The notes beneath the pieces were generated by a model. The model saw only the letters and a list, made by a program, of their open reading frames with translations, was not told the origin of the DNA and did not search any database. A stretch of 64,000 bases of DNA from Collinsella sp. An307 (GTDB lineage: Bacteria; Actinomycetota; Coriobacteriia; Coriobacteriales; Coriobacteriaceae), in the NCBI RefSeq assembly GCF_002161805.1, contig NZ_NFIP01000003.1:170341-234340 (forward strand). Reading direction: 5' to 3'. Position 1 is the first letter of the stretch; every line of letters starts with the position of its first letter. Positions 44,224 to 53,678 of the stretch are shown here, one piece after another. The position numbers were made by a program, and so were the translations under genes.

Positions 44224-44240
44224 GGCGGCATCATGCCGCC
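44224..44240 (+). promoter_or_regulatory. Leader hairpin before the alcohol dehydrogenase gene
   Basis: GGCGGCA (44224-44230) and TGCCGCC (44234-44240) form a tight stem 31 bases before the start codon, just outside the ribosome binding site AAGGAGG. It may stabilise the mRNA 5' end of this apparently highly expressed gene. An AT-rich promoter region precedes it (about 44130-44165). Confidence 0.4.
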
Positions 44241-44270
44241 ACAAGTCCTATTCAGAGCCAAGGAGGCCCC

Positions 44271-45431
44271 ATGTCCAATCGAATCGTTCTCAATACCATC
44301 TCCTACCATGGCGCCGGCGCCATCAAGGAGATCCCCGGTGAGATCGAGCGTCGCGGCTACACCAAGGTGTTCGTCTGCTCCGACCCCGATCTGGTGAAGT
44401 TTGGCGTCACCGCCAAGGTCACCGGCCTGCTCGACGAGGCCGGCATTGCGTGGGAGCTTTACTCCGAGATTAAGCCCAACCCCACCATCCAGAACGTGCA
44501 GGACGGCGTGAAGGCGTTTGCCGCGTCCGGTGCCGACTGCATCGTCACCGTGGGCGGCGGCTCCGCGATGGACACCGCCAAGGCCATCGGCGTCATCGTT
44601 GAGAATCCCGAGTTTGCCGATGTTCGCTCGCTCGAGGGCGTTGCTCCCACCAAGAAGCACGCCGTCTTCACCATCGCCGTGCCCACCACCGCCGGCACCG
44701 CCGCTGAGGTCACCATCAACTACGTCATCACCGACGTGGAGAAGGTCCGCAAGTTCGTGTGCGTCGACACCAACGACGCCCCCGAGGTCGCCGTCGTCGA
44801 CCCCGAGATGATGGCCACCATGCCCGCCGGCCTCACTGCCTCCACCGGCATGGACGCGCTCACCCACGCCATCGAGGGCTACACCACCAAGGCCGCGTGG
44901 GAGCTCACCGACATGTTCCACCTGAAGGCCATCGAGCTCATCGCCAAGAACCTGCGCGACGCCGTGGCCGAGGCCAAGAGCGGCGTTCCCGGCTCCGGCC
45001 GCGAGGGCATGGCCCTTGCGCAGTACATTGCCGGCATGGGTTTCTCTAACGTGGGCCTCGGCATCGACCACGCCATGGCGCACACGCTCTCCGCGCACTA
45101 CGACACGCCGCACGGCGTTGCCTGCGCGATGCTCCTGCCCATCGCCATGGAGTTCAACAAGCCCGTTGTGGCCGAGCGCCTGGCCGACGTCGCCGTTGCC
45201 ATGGGTGTGGACACCGCCGGTATGACGACCGACGAGGCCGCCGACGCTGCCATCGCCGCGGTGCGCCAGCTCTCCGAGGACGTGAACATCCCCAAGGTCT
45301 GCGAGGCCATCAAGGCCGACGAGCTCGACCAGATTGCCGACGACGCCCTCGCCGACGCCTGCTACCCGGGTAACCCCCGCGAGGCGGATCACGACACCGT
45401 GGTGGAGCTCTTTAAGCAGATCATGGCGTAA
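44271..45431 (+). CDS. fucO: Iron-containing alcohol dehydrogenase, lactaldehyde reductase (FucO-like)
   Basis: 386 residues, closely resembling E. coli FucO over its whole length: NNPEFADVRSLEG-type block (NPEFADVRSLEGV), TIAVPTTAGTAAEVTINYVITD, GMDALTHAIEGY (iron ligands D and H near 195-199), AQYIAGMGFSNVGLGIDHAMAH and HYDTPHGVA (further histidine ligands). The enzyme interconverts lactaldehyde and 1,2-propanediol with NADH, serving fucose/rhamnose fermentation or general aldehyde reduction. Strongly biased codons and a perfect AAGGAGG suggest high expression. A monocistronic unit closed by a terminator. No fucose genes are nearby. Confidence 0.92.
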   Translation: MSNRIVLNTISYHGAGAIKEIPGEIERRGYTKVFVCSDPDLVKFGVTAKVTGLLDEAGIAWELYSEIKPNPTIQNVQDGVKAFAASGADCIVTVGGGSAMDTAKAIGVIVENPEFADVRSLEGVAPTKKHAVFTIAVPTTAGTAAEVTINYVITDVEKVRKFVCVDTNDAPEVAVVDPEMMATMPAGLTASTGMDALTHAIEGYTTKAAWELTDMFHLKAIELIAKNLRDAVAEAKSGVPGSGREGMALAQYIAGMGFSNVGLGIDHAMAHTLSAHYDTPHGVACAMLLPIAMEFNKPVVAERLADVAVAMGVDTAGMTTDEAADAAIAAVRQLSEDVNIPKVCEAIKADELDQIADDALADACYPGNPREADHDTVVELFKQIMA

Positions 45432-45478
45432 AGTCAGCGACATCTGGTAGCGGGTGCGCACGCTAGGCGCGCCCGAAC

Positions 45479-45517
45479 GAGGCCGGTTCCGCTCAGCGCG
45501 GGGCCGGCCTCCTCTTT
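45479..45517 (+). terminator. Strong intrinsic terminator after the FucO-like gene
   Basis: GAGGCCGGTTCCGC (45479-45492) pairs with GCGGGGCCGGCCTC (45498-45511) over 14 bp with two G-T pairs, loop TCAGC, then CTCTTT. Confidence 0.88.
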
Positions 45518-45570
45518 ATGGCGGGTCTATTTGACCACAGGCCCCATCGTCAATGTTGGCGTGAGCCAAT

Positions 45571-46731
45571 TTAGAGCGCGCGGCACACCGAGCCGCCGCC
45601 GATCACGGTATCGCCCCGGTAGGCCACGACGGCCTGGCCGGGCGCGATGCCCTTTTGGGGGAGGGCAAAGTCGAGACACATGGCGCCCGCATCGGGGCCC
45701 GCTGTCACGCGGCTGAGGCGACACGCCTGGTCCGGTTGGCGGTAGCGAATCTTAGCAGTCAGCGGCACGCCCGCCTCGCCTGCAGCGGCAAGCTCCGCCT
45801 CGCGGGCAGGCGCCCCACCCGTCCAAGTCCAGTCCTCGGTGATGAGGGCGCTGGCGAGAAGGTCCTCCTCGTACCCGAGCGTGACGGTGTTGGCGACGGC
45901 GTCGATGGCGGTCACGTAGAGCGGGCGGTCCGCGGCGATGCCGATGCCCTTGCGCTGGCCTACGGTGTAGCGGATGGCGCCGCTGTGGCGCCCGAGTGTG
46001 CGTCCGTCCTGGGCGAGCACGTCGCCTTCGGGCAGCGTGTGCTCGCGCCAGCGCTCGATAAACGAGGCAAAGTCGTTATCCGCCACAAAGCAGATGCCCT
46101 GGCTATCGCGGCGCTCGGCGGAGGCAAAACCCTGCTCACGCGCGATGCGGCGCACGTCTCCCTCCTTGGTGAGGTCGCCGAGCGGAAAGATCACGTGCGC
46201 GAGGGCGTCGTCGCTAAGGCCGTACAAAAAGTAGCTCTGGTCCTTGGTGAGGTCGCGTGCCTTGGCAAGCGCGTGCGCGCCGTCTGCCGTATGCACGACG
46301 CGCGCGTAGTGGCCGGTTGCAAGGTGCGTGCAGCCGAGCTCGCGCGCCGCGTCGAGGAGTGCTCCAAACTTGATGCGGCGGTTGCAGATGCAACAGGGGT
46401 TGGGCGTGACGCCGCGCTCGTAAGCGCAAACAAAGGGCTCGATCACGTCGCGCGCAAACGCTTCGCGGCGGTCGAGCACGTAAAAGGGCATGCCGAGCCG
46501 CTCTGCCACAGCGCGGGCGGAGGCGGTGTCGTCCGGCTCGTTGCCGGGGCCGCTGCCCTCGGCTTTCGCGCCGGCGCCGGCACCCGCGTCGCGCGTACCG
46601 TCGTGCAGGCGCATGATGGCGCCGACGCAGTCATAGCCCTGCTCCTTAAGTAGCCAGGCGGTAACGCTCGAGTCAACGCCGCCGCTCATGGCGACAAGGA
46701 CGCGCGGTTTTGCAGAAGACGCGCTCGTCAT
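45571..46731 (-). CDS. mnmA: tRNA-specific 2-thiouridylase MnmA
   Basis: 386 residues. It has the PP-loop SGGVDSS (16-22), the first catalytic cysteine in NPCCICNRRIKF (C113/C114), the second in GICFV (C214), TGHYARV and the C-terminal beta-barrel. MnmA puts sulfur on uridine 34 of tRNA-Lys/Glu/Gln. A Gly/Ala-rich insertion (49-62) is not usual. It follows the cysteine synthase gene by 9 bases on the same strand. Cysteine is the ultimate sulfur donor, so the pairing makes metabolic sense. Confidence 0.96.
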   Translation of the reverse strand: MTSASSAKPRVLVAMSGGVDSSVTAWLLKEQGYDCVGAIMRLHDGTRDAGAGAGAKAEGSGPGNEPDDTASARAVAERLGMPFYVLDRREAFARDVIEPFVCAYERGVTPNPCCICNRRIKFGALLDAARELGCTHLATGHYARVVHTADGAHALAKARDLTKDQSYFLYGLSDDALAHVIFPLGDLTKEGDVRRIAREQGFASAERRDSQGICFVADNDFASFIERWREHTLPEGDVLAQDGRTLGRHSGAIRYTVGQRKGIGIAADRPLYVTAIDAVANTVTLGYEEDLLASALITEDWTWTGGAPAREAELAAAGEAGVPLTAKIRYRQPDQACRLSRVTAGPDAGAMCLDFALPQKGIAPGQAVVAYRGDTVIGGGSVCRAL

Positions 46732-46740
46732 GGCCGGCCG

Positions 46741-47673
46741 TTACGCAAAGAGCTCGGTCGACAGATAGCGCTCGCCGGTGTCCACGAGCACAACCACGAT
46801 GGTCTTGCCCGCCATCTCGGGGCGGCGCGCCACCTCGAGCGCGGCCCAGAGCGCCGCACCGGAGGAGATACCGGCGAGGATGCCCTCGGTGCGCCCGAGC
46901 GTGCGCCCGGTTGCAAAGGCGTCCTCGGCGGCAACGGGGATGACTTCGTCGTACACCGAGGTGTCGAGCGCCTCGGGCACAAAGCCCGCGCCGATGCCCT
47001 GGATCTTGTGCGGGCCGGCGGTGCCGCCCTCGAGCACGGGCGAGGTGTCGGGCTCGACGGCAATAACGCGCACGTCGGAGTTCTGTTCCTTCAGATAGCG
47101 GCCCACGCCCGTGATGGTGCCGCCCGTGCCCACGCCAGCCACGAGGACGTCGACCGTGCCCTCCGTGTCGGCCCAGATCTCGGGGCCGGTGGTGGCATAG
47201 TGCGCGGCCGGGTTCGCAGGGTTCTCAAACTGCCCGGCGATGATGCTCTTGGGCGTTGTCTCGGCGAGCTCCTCGGCGCGGCGGATGGCGCCCGCCATGC
47301 CCTCGGCACCCGGGGTGAGCACAAGCTCGGCGCCGTAGGCGCGCATAAGGCGTCGGCGTTCCTCGCTCATGGTCTCAGGCATGACAATCACGGCGCGGTA
47401 GCCGCGGACGGCGGCGATCATGGAGAGGCCGACGCCGGTGTTTCCCGAGGTGGGCTCGATGATGGTGTAGCCCTCGTGCGGGCGCAGGCGCCCGTCGCGC
47501 TCGGCTGCCTCGATCATCGAAAGTGCAATACGGTCCTTGGCAGAGCCGCCAGGGTTTTTGGATTCGAGTTTAGCGAGCACGCGGCTCCTAAGCCCGAGTT
47601 CGGCCTCAAGATGGGTGAGCTCGATAAGGGGGGTCTTGCCGATAAGCTGGTCGATGGAGGTGTAGATAGCCAT
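46741..47673 (-). CDS. cysK: Cysteine synthase A
   Basis: 310 residues, PLP-dependent. It has the Schiff-base lysine in NPGGSAKDR (K46), the phosphate-binding [10 protein letters not shown] and [10 protein letters not shown], and [11 protein letters not shown] near the end. It joins O-acetylserine and sulfide to cysteine. ATG 47673 follows AGGAG. Upstream of mnmA in the same orientation, probably one transcript. No serine acetyltransferase gene is seen in the window. Confidence 0.94.
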   Translation of the reverse strand: MAIYTSIDQLIGKTPLIELTHLEAELGLRSRVLAKLESKNPGGSAKDRIALSMIEAAERDGRLRPHEGYTIIEPTSGNTGVGLSMIAAVRGYRAVIVMPETMSEERRRLMRAYGAELVLTPGAEGMAGAIRRAEELAETTPKSIIAGQFENPANPAAHYATTGPEIWADTEGTVDVLVAGVGTGGTITGVGRYLKEQNSDVRVIAVEPDTSPVLEGGTAGPHKIQGIGAGFVPEALDTSVYDEVIPVAAEDAFATGRTLGRTEGILAGISSGAALWAALEVARRPEMAGKTIVVVLVDTGERYLSTELFA

Positions 47674-47742
47674 GGTTGCTCCTAATCTGGGGTATGGGTT
47701 GCCGGCGCGCGCCGGCGGGTGTTTGCGGACCGTGCCCGCCTG

Positions 47743-48105
47743 CTAGTCGCTTGTGATGAAGCCCAGCAGCGAACACATGATGCTCACGATGATCGCGCCC
47801 ACAAAGGCCGAGCCAAAGCCCATGATGGCGATGCCGGCTCCAAAGAGGTTGAGCGAAAGCCAGCCGGCGATGGAGAGCATGAAGCTGTTCACCACAAGCT
47901 GGAAGATGCCGAGGGTGACGATGGTGAGCGGGATTGAAAGCAGGCTCAGAATCGGCTTGATAGTGCCGTTCACGATGCCGAGGAAGAGCCCCGCGATGGC
48001 GTAGGCCACCCACGGGTCCGCCCCAAAGGGCGCGATGCCGGGGACAATGGCCGCGGCGACGGCGATGGCGATCGAGTTGACGAGCCAGTTGAGCAGAAAA
48101 CGCAT
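47743..48105 (-). CDS. Phage holin family IV / YvlD-like membrane protein
   Basis: 120 residues, four hydrophobic segments. The pattern FLLNWLVNSIAIAVAAAIVPGI, then LFLGIVNGTIKPILSLLSIPLTIVTLGIFQLVVNSFML is typical of the PF04020 family, annotated both as phage holin superfamily IV and as YvlD. In chromosomes it is usually a stress-related membrane protein and not a lysis protein. GAGAGG precedes ATG 48105. It lies 69 bases upstream of cysK in the same direction, and is divergent from apbE. Confidence 0.88.
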   Translation of the reverse strand: MRFLLNWLVNSIAIAVAAAIVPGIAPFGADPWVAYAIAGLFLGIVNGTIKPILSLLSIPLTIVTLGIFQLVVNSFMLSIAGWLSLNLFGAGIAIMGFGSAFVGAIIVSIMCSLLGFITSD

Positions 48106-48276
48106 AGGTGCCTCTCTTGTGCGGGGCGCGCGGGTACGTGCCTCTGAGCTAAGATGGTCGTGCACCGGGGTGCGGCGGCGTAGCCTGCCGGTCCCTCGGC
48201 GCGCAACTGCCTCTGAGTATGCCCCAAACCGCGCTTCAGCGGCGCGAGAGGCCCGTTTGGTGGGGAAGGTGTGAAT

Positions 48277-49383
48277 ATGGCTGCTAGCAAGTCTCATATT
48301 TCGGATGCCGAGGGAACCGCTCGCGTCTCGTCGTCCGCGCGACTCTCCGACGCCGAGATGGGCGCCCGCATGGCGGAGCTCTTCATCTTCAACACCGATG
48401 TGCGCCTCTTTGCCTATCCCACAGGCGGCGCCTCTGCGGCAGATCCAGTGGTGCGAGAGGTGCTCGATGCCGCGCTTACGGCCGCGTGCGAGCGCTGCCG
48501 CTTCTTCGAGTGCACGCTCTCGCGCACGCGTCCCGACTCCGATATCTCCCGCGCCCACGCCGCCTCTCCCGCGCCCGTGCCCGTCGCGCCCGAGACGGCC
48601 GAGCTCACCCGCCTCGCCCTTGCGTACGGCGCGCGGAGCGAGGGGCACTTCGACATCACCATGGGCACGGTGACGTCGCTTTGGAACTTCCATACCGGCG
48701 AGATCCCCTCGCGGCTTGCCCTTGCGCGCGCCCTCGAGCACGTGGGGGCGGAGGGGCGTATCGAGGTGGGTGAGACCACGGCGGCAGACGGCAGTGCGAC
48801 GCCCACGCTTGCCATTACCGACCCTGCGACCATACTCGACCTCGGCGGCATCGCCAAAGGCTATATCGCCGATGACCTCGCCCGCATCATGCGTGAGCAC
48901 GGTGTGGAGCGCTTTGTCTTGAACCTCGGCGGCAACGTGCTCGTGGCGGGCGGCCGCCCGGGGGATACGTCCGCGCGTCCGCCTCGCACGGCGGGGGAGC
49001 CCTGGCGCATTGGCATCGTGAATCCCTTTGACCCGGCGCACCACCGGGCACTGGTGAGCGTGCGCGACGGCTCGGTTGTCACGAGCGGGCTTTTCGAGCG
49101 GTCGTTCACGCGCGGCGGTGTCACTTACCACCACATTCTCGACCCCCAAACCGGCATGCCCGCCCAAAGCGACGTGGCGAGCGCCACGATCGTGGCCGAG
49201 CGCTCGCTCGACTGCGACGGCTGGTCCACAACGGCCCTCATGATGGGCGCCGAGCACGCCCGTGCCTTCATCGAGGAGCTGCCGGGCGTCGAGGCCGTTA
49301 TCATCGACGACTGCGACCGCGTGACGTGGACCTCGGGTCTTGCTGAGAGCCTCTCGCTCATCCCCACGCTGCCGCGGTTGTAG
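48277..49383 (+). CDS. apbE: FAD:protein FMN transferase ApbE family
   Basis: 368 residues. It has the FAD/Mg binding block ILDLGGIAKGYIADDLA (about 190-206), FVLNLGGNV and the late TSGLFERSF, HHILDPQTGMPA segments. ApbE attaches FMN to Thr/Ser of NqrB/RnfG-type proteins. Bacterial ApbE is usually a lipoprotein; here no signal peptide is seen, so it may act in the cytoplasm, for instance on soluble flavin proteins. ATG 48277 is preferred over GTG 48271 because GGGGAAGG then has correct spacing. The target is unknown; no Rnf or Nqr gene is in the window. Confidence 0.9.
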   Translation: MAASKSHISDAEGTARVSSSARLSDAEMGARMAELFIFNTDVRLFAYPTGGASAADPVVREVLDAALTAACERCRFFECTLSRTRPDSDISRAHAASPAPVPVAPETAELTRLALAYGARSEGHFDITMGTVTSLWNFHTGEIPSRLALARALEHVGAEGRIEVGETTAADGSATPTLAITDPATILDLGGIAKGYIADDLARIMREHGVERFVLNLGGNVLVAGGRPGDTSARPPRTAGEPWRIGIVNPFDPAHHRALVSVRDGSVVTSGLFERSFTRGGVTYHHILDPQTGMPAQSDVASATIVAERSLDCDGWSTTALMMGAEHARAFIEELPGVEAVIIDDCDRVTWTSGLAESLSLIPTLPRL

Positions 49384-49438
49384 GCTCGCCCTCGTATATT
49401 TCTGTGTATTCAATAGTCTTTATGCAGCGCGCACTTTA

Positions 49439-49462
49439 GCGTAGTGGTGTGCTACACTACGC
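49439..49462. promoter_or_regulatory. Operator-like inverted repeat upstream of the TrpR-like gene
   Basis: GCGTAGTG (49439-49446) and CACTACGC (49455-49462) are perfect arms around GTGTGCTA. TrpR-family proteins bind dyads with an ACTA-type half-site (known TrpR operators contain ACTAGT), which the arms contain. The position about 100 bases before the gene fits autoregulation. Confidence 0.5.
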
Positions 49463-49562
49463 ACGTGCTGTCCGCCGTAGACTCGCGTGCGCCCGCGTTG
49501 GCGCTGGGCGACCGATGGGGCAGACACGGTATATGGTCACTTCGAGCGGAATCGGTGGTTCG

Positions 49563-49862
49563 ATGGATATCGAGAAGATGTATCAGAGGCAGGATGTGCG
49601 CCAGCTCGTGCACGCGCTGACGCTTCTCGAGGGCGAGGCGGATGTCGAGGCCTTCCTCGCCGACCTCTGCACCCCGCGCGAGATTTGCGATTTTGCGCAG
49701 CGCCTCCAGGTCGCCCGTCTGCTCGACGAGGGCGAGCCCTATGTGGAGGTCCAGACCCAGACCGGCGCCTCGTCCACCACGGTAAGCCGCGTTTCCAAGG
49801 CGCTCAACGGCGTGCATGGCGGTTACCGCAAGATGCTCATCAAGCTCGAGGACGGCGCGTAA
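49563..49862 (+). CDS. TrpR/YerC family transcriptional repressor
   Basis: 99 residues, all-helical. LVHALTLLEGEADVEAFLADLCTPREICDFAQRLQVARLL is the dimer core. YVEVQTQTGASSTTVSRVSKALN is the helix-turn-helix of the Trp repressor superfamily, YerC/YecD subgroup. The ligand is unknown; tryptophan is not proven and no trp genes are adjacent. ATG 49563 gives the usual family length of about 100 residues; an in-frame ATG at 49533 is possible. Confidence 0.88.
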   Translation: MDIEKMYQRQDVRQLVHALTLLEGEADVEAFLADLCTPREICDFAQRLQVARLLDEGEPYVEVQTQTGASSTTVSRVSKALNGVHGGYRKMLIKLEDGA

Positions 49863-49990
49863 GGCGTCGCGTCGTTTTACCGTTGCAGCCACTGCGCTGT
49901 TTCATCTTTGCGCAAGAGCGCGCGTATGCCGGCGGCTGGCCTATTATGATGAGGTCCGCCGCCGTTTTTGTCCGTTTTTGGAGGAGCCCC

Positions 49991-50506
49991 ATGCCCGATA
50001 CCGTCCAGTTCAAGCCTGTTACCACCGACGCCGAGCTCGAGGAGCTCGCCGCGCTCGCCGAGAAGATCTGGATGGGCTACTGGCCGCAGTTTTTGGGCGA
50101 GGAGCAGACGCGCTACATGGTCGATATGTTTCATTCGATCGAGGCCATGCGCCGCGACATGGCCGAGCACGGCTACGAGTACTGGTTCATCGTGGATGGC
50201 GAGGGTCGGGTCCTTGGGTACACGGGCGGCCACGACGAGCCCGAGACCGGGCGCTACTACATCTCCAAGGTGTATCTGCTGCCCGAGGCGCGCGGTCACC
50301 ACGTGGCGAGCCGCACCTTTGACTTTTTTGACGCGCTCTGCCGCGAGCGCGGCTGGCATGCCATGTATCTCAACGTCAACAAGGGCAACGAGCTGGGGCT
50401 TCGTGCCTACCAGGGCAACGGTTTTGCGGTAATCGAGTCGGTGGTGAACGATATCGGCCACGGCTTTGTGATGGACGATTACGTGATGGAGCGTACAATC
50501 GGCTAG
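49991..50506 (+). CDS. GNAT family N-acetyltransferase
   Basis: 171 residues. The acetyl-CoA loop is VYLLPEARGHHVASRTFDF (R/Q-x-x-G-x-A/V form), preceded by GYTGGHDEP, and followed by YLNVNKGNELGLRAYQGNGF (motif B). Small-molecule or peptide amine acetylation is likely. ATG 49991 has GGAGGAG seven bases upstream. 128 bases after the repressor, possibly separate. Confidence 0.88.
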   Translation: MPDTVQFKPVTTDAELEELAALAEKIWMGYWPQFLGEEQTRYMVDMFHSIEAMRRDMAEHGYEYWFIVDGEGRVLGYTGGHDEPETGRYYISKVYLLPEARGHHVASRTFDFFDALCRERGWHAMYLNVNKGNELGLRAYQGNGFAVIESVVNDIGHGFVMDDYVMERTIG

Positions 50507-50584
50507 ACGCGCCCGTTTCTTGTCCGCACGCGACGCTAGGATACTATCTATCTAGTTGGTACGGTTCGCTCGGACGGAGGACGC

Positions 50585-53500
50585 ATGCCCGCAAGCATCT
50601 CGATAGCGCATCGCGCGCCCGCCCCCTCGCCGGAGGAGGTTGCGCGCATCGCCGCCGCGGTGGAGCGGCATGGTCGCGCCACGCTGCTCGTGCCCGATTT
50701 TGCCGAGCGCGACGTCTGCCGCCGCACCCTTGCCGATGCGGGGCTCGGCCTTGCCGTGGCAGTGGAGACGCCGGCGTCTTGGCTCGCGGCGCTCTGGGAG
50801 CTCTGGGGCGACGGGCGCCAGATGGTGGATGCTGCCGCGCGGAAGCTCCTGCTTGCCGAGGTGCTCTGTCGCCATGCGGAGCGTGCGCCGGGGGAGGGCG
50901 GCCTGCGCGAGAGCGCGGGCACGGTCGATATGCTCGCCCGCGCGGCGCGAGGCTACCTGCCCTATGCGCTCGCGGCAGATACCGCCGGGTCACTCACCGC
51001 TTCCGAGCGGGAGGTGCTGGGTGCTCTTCGCCGCTATGCCGACCTTCTGGCCGAACACGGCCTTGTCGAGCCGGCAACGGCCGCAGTACTGCTCGCGCGG
51101 CGCTTCCGCGACCGGGGGGTGCCCGCAAGCGAGCGTTTTGTTGCCCTGCGCGGCACGGCCGAGCTTCCCGTGTACTTGATTGACCTTCTGACGCCCATCG
51201 CCGCCTCCGGCGAGGTGACGTTTGCTCTCGAGGCCGAGGCGCACGACCTTGCGCTCGACATCGAGCGCGCCCTGCGTGCCCGCGGCGTGCTCGTCGCCCG
51301 GGCAGGGGCGCCAGAGCCTGCCGCCCTGGTGGAGGCGGGCGCTCCTGCCGATGTGTACGAGGTCGCCGGGCCCACCGCGCGCGGGGCCGCCTACGTCGCA
51401 CTTTTGGACGAGCTCCTGAACAAGGGTGAGCGCTCGTCTGCTGACGGCGGCGCCCACGCTGCGGGGGCAGTGGTGGTGGACCCGCGCCCCGTGAGCGCCT
51501 TCCGCATCCTCGCGCCGCGTCTTGTCGCGCGCGGTGCGGCTGTGCGCGCTGAGGGCTCGTCCGCGTTTGCCGAGACCCGCGCGGGTGAGATGCTCTTTGT
51601 GCTCGCCGACCTCATCAAGCGCTTGGAGGGCGAGGAGCCGAGCGCCTGGTGGCCCGCGCCCGAGCTCCCCGACTGGATGCGCTCTCCCTTCTCTGGGCTG
51701 GGACCTGCGGCGGCGCGCTCGGCGCGCGCTTTCGACGCGCACCTGCGCAAGACCCGCAAGCTCGATGCTGCGGCACTTCTGGCGGAGCTCGACCGCCTGC
51801 AGAGCCGCGAGCAGCAGCGCGAGCGCGAGCGGGCAGACGAGGCGGGCGTCTCTGCGCGCCCCGTGGTCATGAAGCCGGTGATAGACGCCCTGTGTGAGGC
51901 ACGCTACGGTCGCGCGCTCACGCTCATGCGCGATGCCGCGGCGGCGGCATCTCCCGCCTCCTTTGGTGCTGATGGCCTGGCTGCCCAGCAGACGGAGCTC
52001 GCCGCGCTCGACGCCGCGCTCGCACTGACCGAGCGCGCCCGGGAGCTGGGTCTCTCCGCGGAGCGCGCGTTCACCGTCCTGCCGAGCCTGCGCGTTCGTC
52101 TGGCTTGGGCGGCGTCTCCTGCCGCCCCGGATGCCTCCGCTCCGCTCGTCGAGATCGTCTCGCTGAGTACCGCCGCCGCGCGCACGTCGGGCAGCGCCTC
52201 TGCGGTACTCCTTACCGACGCGGACGCCACCTCCTATCCGCTCTCGCACCGCACTACGGTGGATGAGCTCCTCGCCCAAAAGCTCGGCGTCGCACCTCTT
52301 GCGGCGTCTCCGGCGGTGCGCCAGCGCGTGACGTTCCGCCGGGCGCTCGCGCTCGGGGCGCGCTCCGCCGTGGCTTTTGTCGCGCACGATGCGCATGGCG
52401 AGGAGGTATATCCCGCGCTTGCGGTGAGCGAGCTCAAGGCGCGTCGCGCGGCGGCCGGCCTTGCCGAGGTGTCCGCCGCAGCGCAGGTGCCAACAGAGAG
52501 CGCGCTTTTTTCCAACCTCGACCCGGCGGGAGGCGCGGGCGCACACATCGATACCGAGCCCCGTCTTCCCGAGCACGCGCTCGCGCCCGAGCTCGAGCAC
52601 CTGCTGTTGCTGCCCGAGCGCGCGGTGGGCGGCGAGGCACGTCCGCGCACGCTTTCCGCCTCGCAGATCGAGAACTACCTCGCCTGCCCGTATCGCTGGT
52701 TTGTCACGAACCGTGTCTCGACCCGTCGTCTTGACGTGGGGTTCGGTCCTATCGAGATGGGAAACTTCGTCCACGATGTGATGCAGCGTTTCCACGAGCG
52801 GCTGCGTGAGGCGGGGCTCGGCCGCGTGACTCCCGAGAACCTCGCCGCGTCGCTCGCCGAGATGGACAGCGCCTTTGACGAGATGCGCGCCGACCACGCT
52901 CGGGGCAAGTACACGCATGGCAAGTACGACCGCTCGCGCGGCGGCCGCCCGCAGACCATCAAGGTTCCCCTTGTGGCGACCGACGAGATCGAGCGCGGGC
53001 AGATCGAGGCCATACGGCAAAAACTCCGCGAGGTCGTCCGTTACGAGAGCGACATGCTCTCTATCTTCATCCCGGAGCTGCTCGAGTACTCCTTTGACAA
53101 GGAGGGCGTCATCTACGCGGGCCGGCCGCTCGGCGGGCGCATCGACCGCATCGATACCGCGCCGGATGCCGGCTCGGGCGAGCGCTTCGTGGTTATCGAC
53201 TACAAGAACCGCGCCGCTCTTGGCGAGTTCACCTGCCCGGACCCCACCATGGCGCGGGACGAGGGGGAGGTGCTCGACCCCGCGTGGCTCCCGGGGCGCG
53301 ACGAGGACCGCTCGCCCAAGGTGCAGACGCTCATCTACGCAACGGCCTACGCGCGTCTCACGGGCGGCTCCCCACAGGGCGCGGTCTACTTTGGTACGCG
53401 CGGGCCCGTCGTCAAGGGCGCGGTCGCCGCGGCGCTGACCGAGAGCGAGCCGCCCGCCTTCCCGCATGACGCGGTTTCGGGCTACCCGGGCGTGAAGCCC

Positions 53501-53677
53501 CGCGGCAGCCGGAGCGCCAAGCACGACGGTACGCTTGACTTTAGCCACCTGCTTACCCTGGTAGAGCATGCTGTCGAGCTCGAGCTCGACGCGCTTGAGC
53601 AGGGGCGTATCGCGCCCGAGCCCGCGCGTGACGCGTGCACCCACTGTCCGGTAGCTATGTGCCCGAGGAGGCGCTAA
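50585..53677 (+). CDS. addB: AddB-like subunit of an AddAB-type helicase-nuclease
   Basis: 1030 residues. The C-terminal PD-(D/E)xK nuclease has CPYRWF near 700 with the first Fe-S cysteine, VVIDYKNR near 870 (D, K), and the terminal CTHCPVAMC (about 1017) with three more cysteines: the four-cysteine Fe-S clamp of AddB. The N-terminal helicase-like half has no visible Walker A. AddAB resects double-strand breaks and degrades linear DNA for RecA repair. ATG 50585 has GGAGG. It ends one base before addA starts. Confidence 0.85.
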   Translation: MPASISIAHRAPAPSPEEVARIAAAVERHGRATLLVPDFAERDVCRRTLADAGLGLAVAVETPASWLAALWELWGDGRQMVDAAARKLLLAEVLCRHAERAPGEGGLRESAGTVDMLARAARGYLPYALAADTAGSLTASEREVLGALRRYADLLAEHGLVEPATAAVLLARRFRDRGVPASERFVALRGTAELPVYLIDLLTPIAASGEVTFALEAEAHDLALDIERALRARGVLVARAGAPEPAALVEAGAPADVYEVAGPTARGAAYVALLDELLNKGERSSADGGAHAAGAVVVDPRPVSAFRILAPRLVARGAAVRAEGSSAFAETRAGEMLFVLADLIKRLEGEEPSAWWPAPELPDWMRSPFSGLGPAAARSARAFDAHLRKTRKLDAAALLAELDRLQSREQQRERERADEAGVSARPVVMKPVIDALCEARYGRALTLMRDAAAAASPASFGADGLAAQQTELAALDAALALTERARELGLSAERAFTVLPSLRVRLAWAASPAAPDASAPLVEIVSLSTAAARTSGSASAVLLTDADATSYPLSHRTTVDELLAQKLGVAPLAASPAVRQRVTFRRALALGARSAVAFVAHDAHGEEVYPALAVSELKARRAAAGLAEVSAAAQVPTESALFSNLDPAGGAGAHIDTEPRLPEHALAPELEHLLLLPERAVGGEARPRTLSASQIENYLACPYRWFVTNRVSTRRLDVGFGPIEMGNFVHDVMQRFHERLREAGLGRVTPENLAASLAEMDSAFDEMRADHARGKYTHGKYDRSRGGRPQTIKVPLVATDEIERGQIEAIRQKLREVVRYESDMLSIFIPELLEYSFDKEGVIYAGRPLGGRIDRIDTAPDAGSGERFVVIDYKNRAALGEFTCPDPTMARDEGEVLDPAWLPGRDEDRSPKVQTLIYATAYARLTGGSPQGAVYFGTRGPVVKGAVAAALTESEPPAFPHDAVSGYPGVKPRGSRSAKHDGTLDFSHLLTLVEHAVELELDALEQGRIAPEPARDACTHCPVAMCPRRR

Positions 53678-53678
53678 C

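Noticed and set aside
47743-48105. Evidence of another prophage (holin)
   Set aside because: The family name is misleading; such YvlD-like proteins are common chromosomal genes and the neighbours are metabolic.
48106-49413. Long minus-strand frame across apbE joined to the holin-like gene
   Set aside because: The membrane protein has a clear start at 48105; the rest is antisense to apbE with no family pattern.
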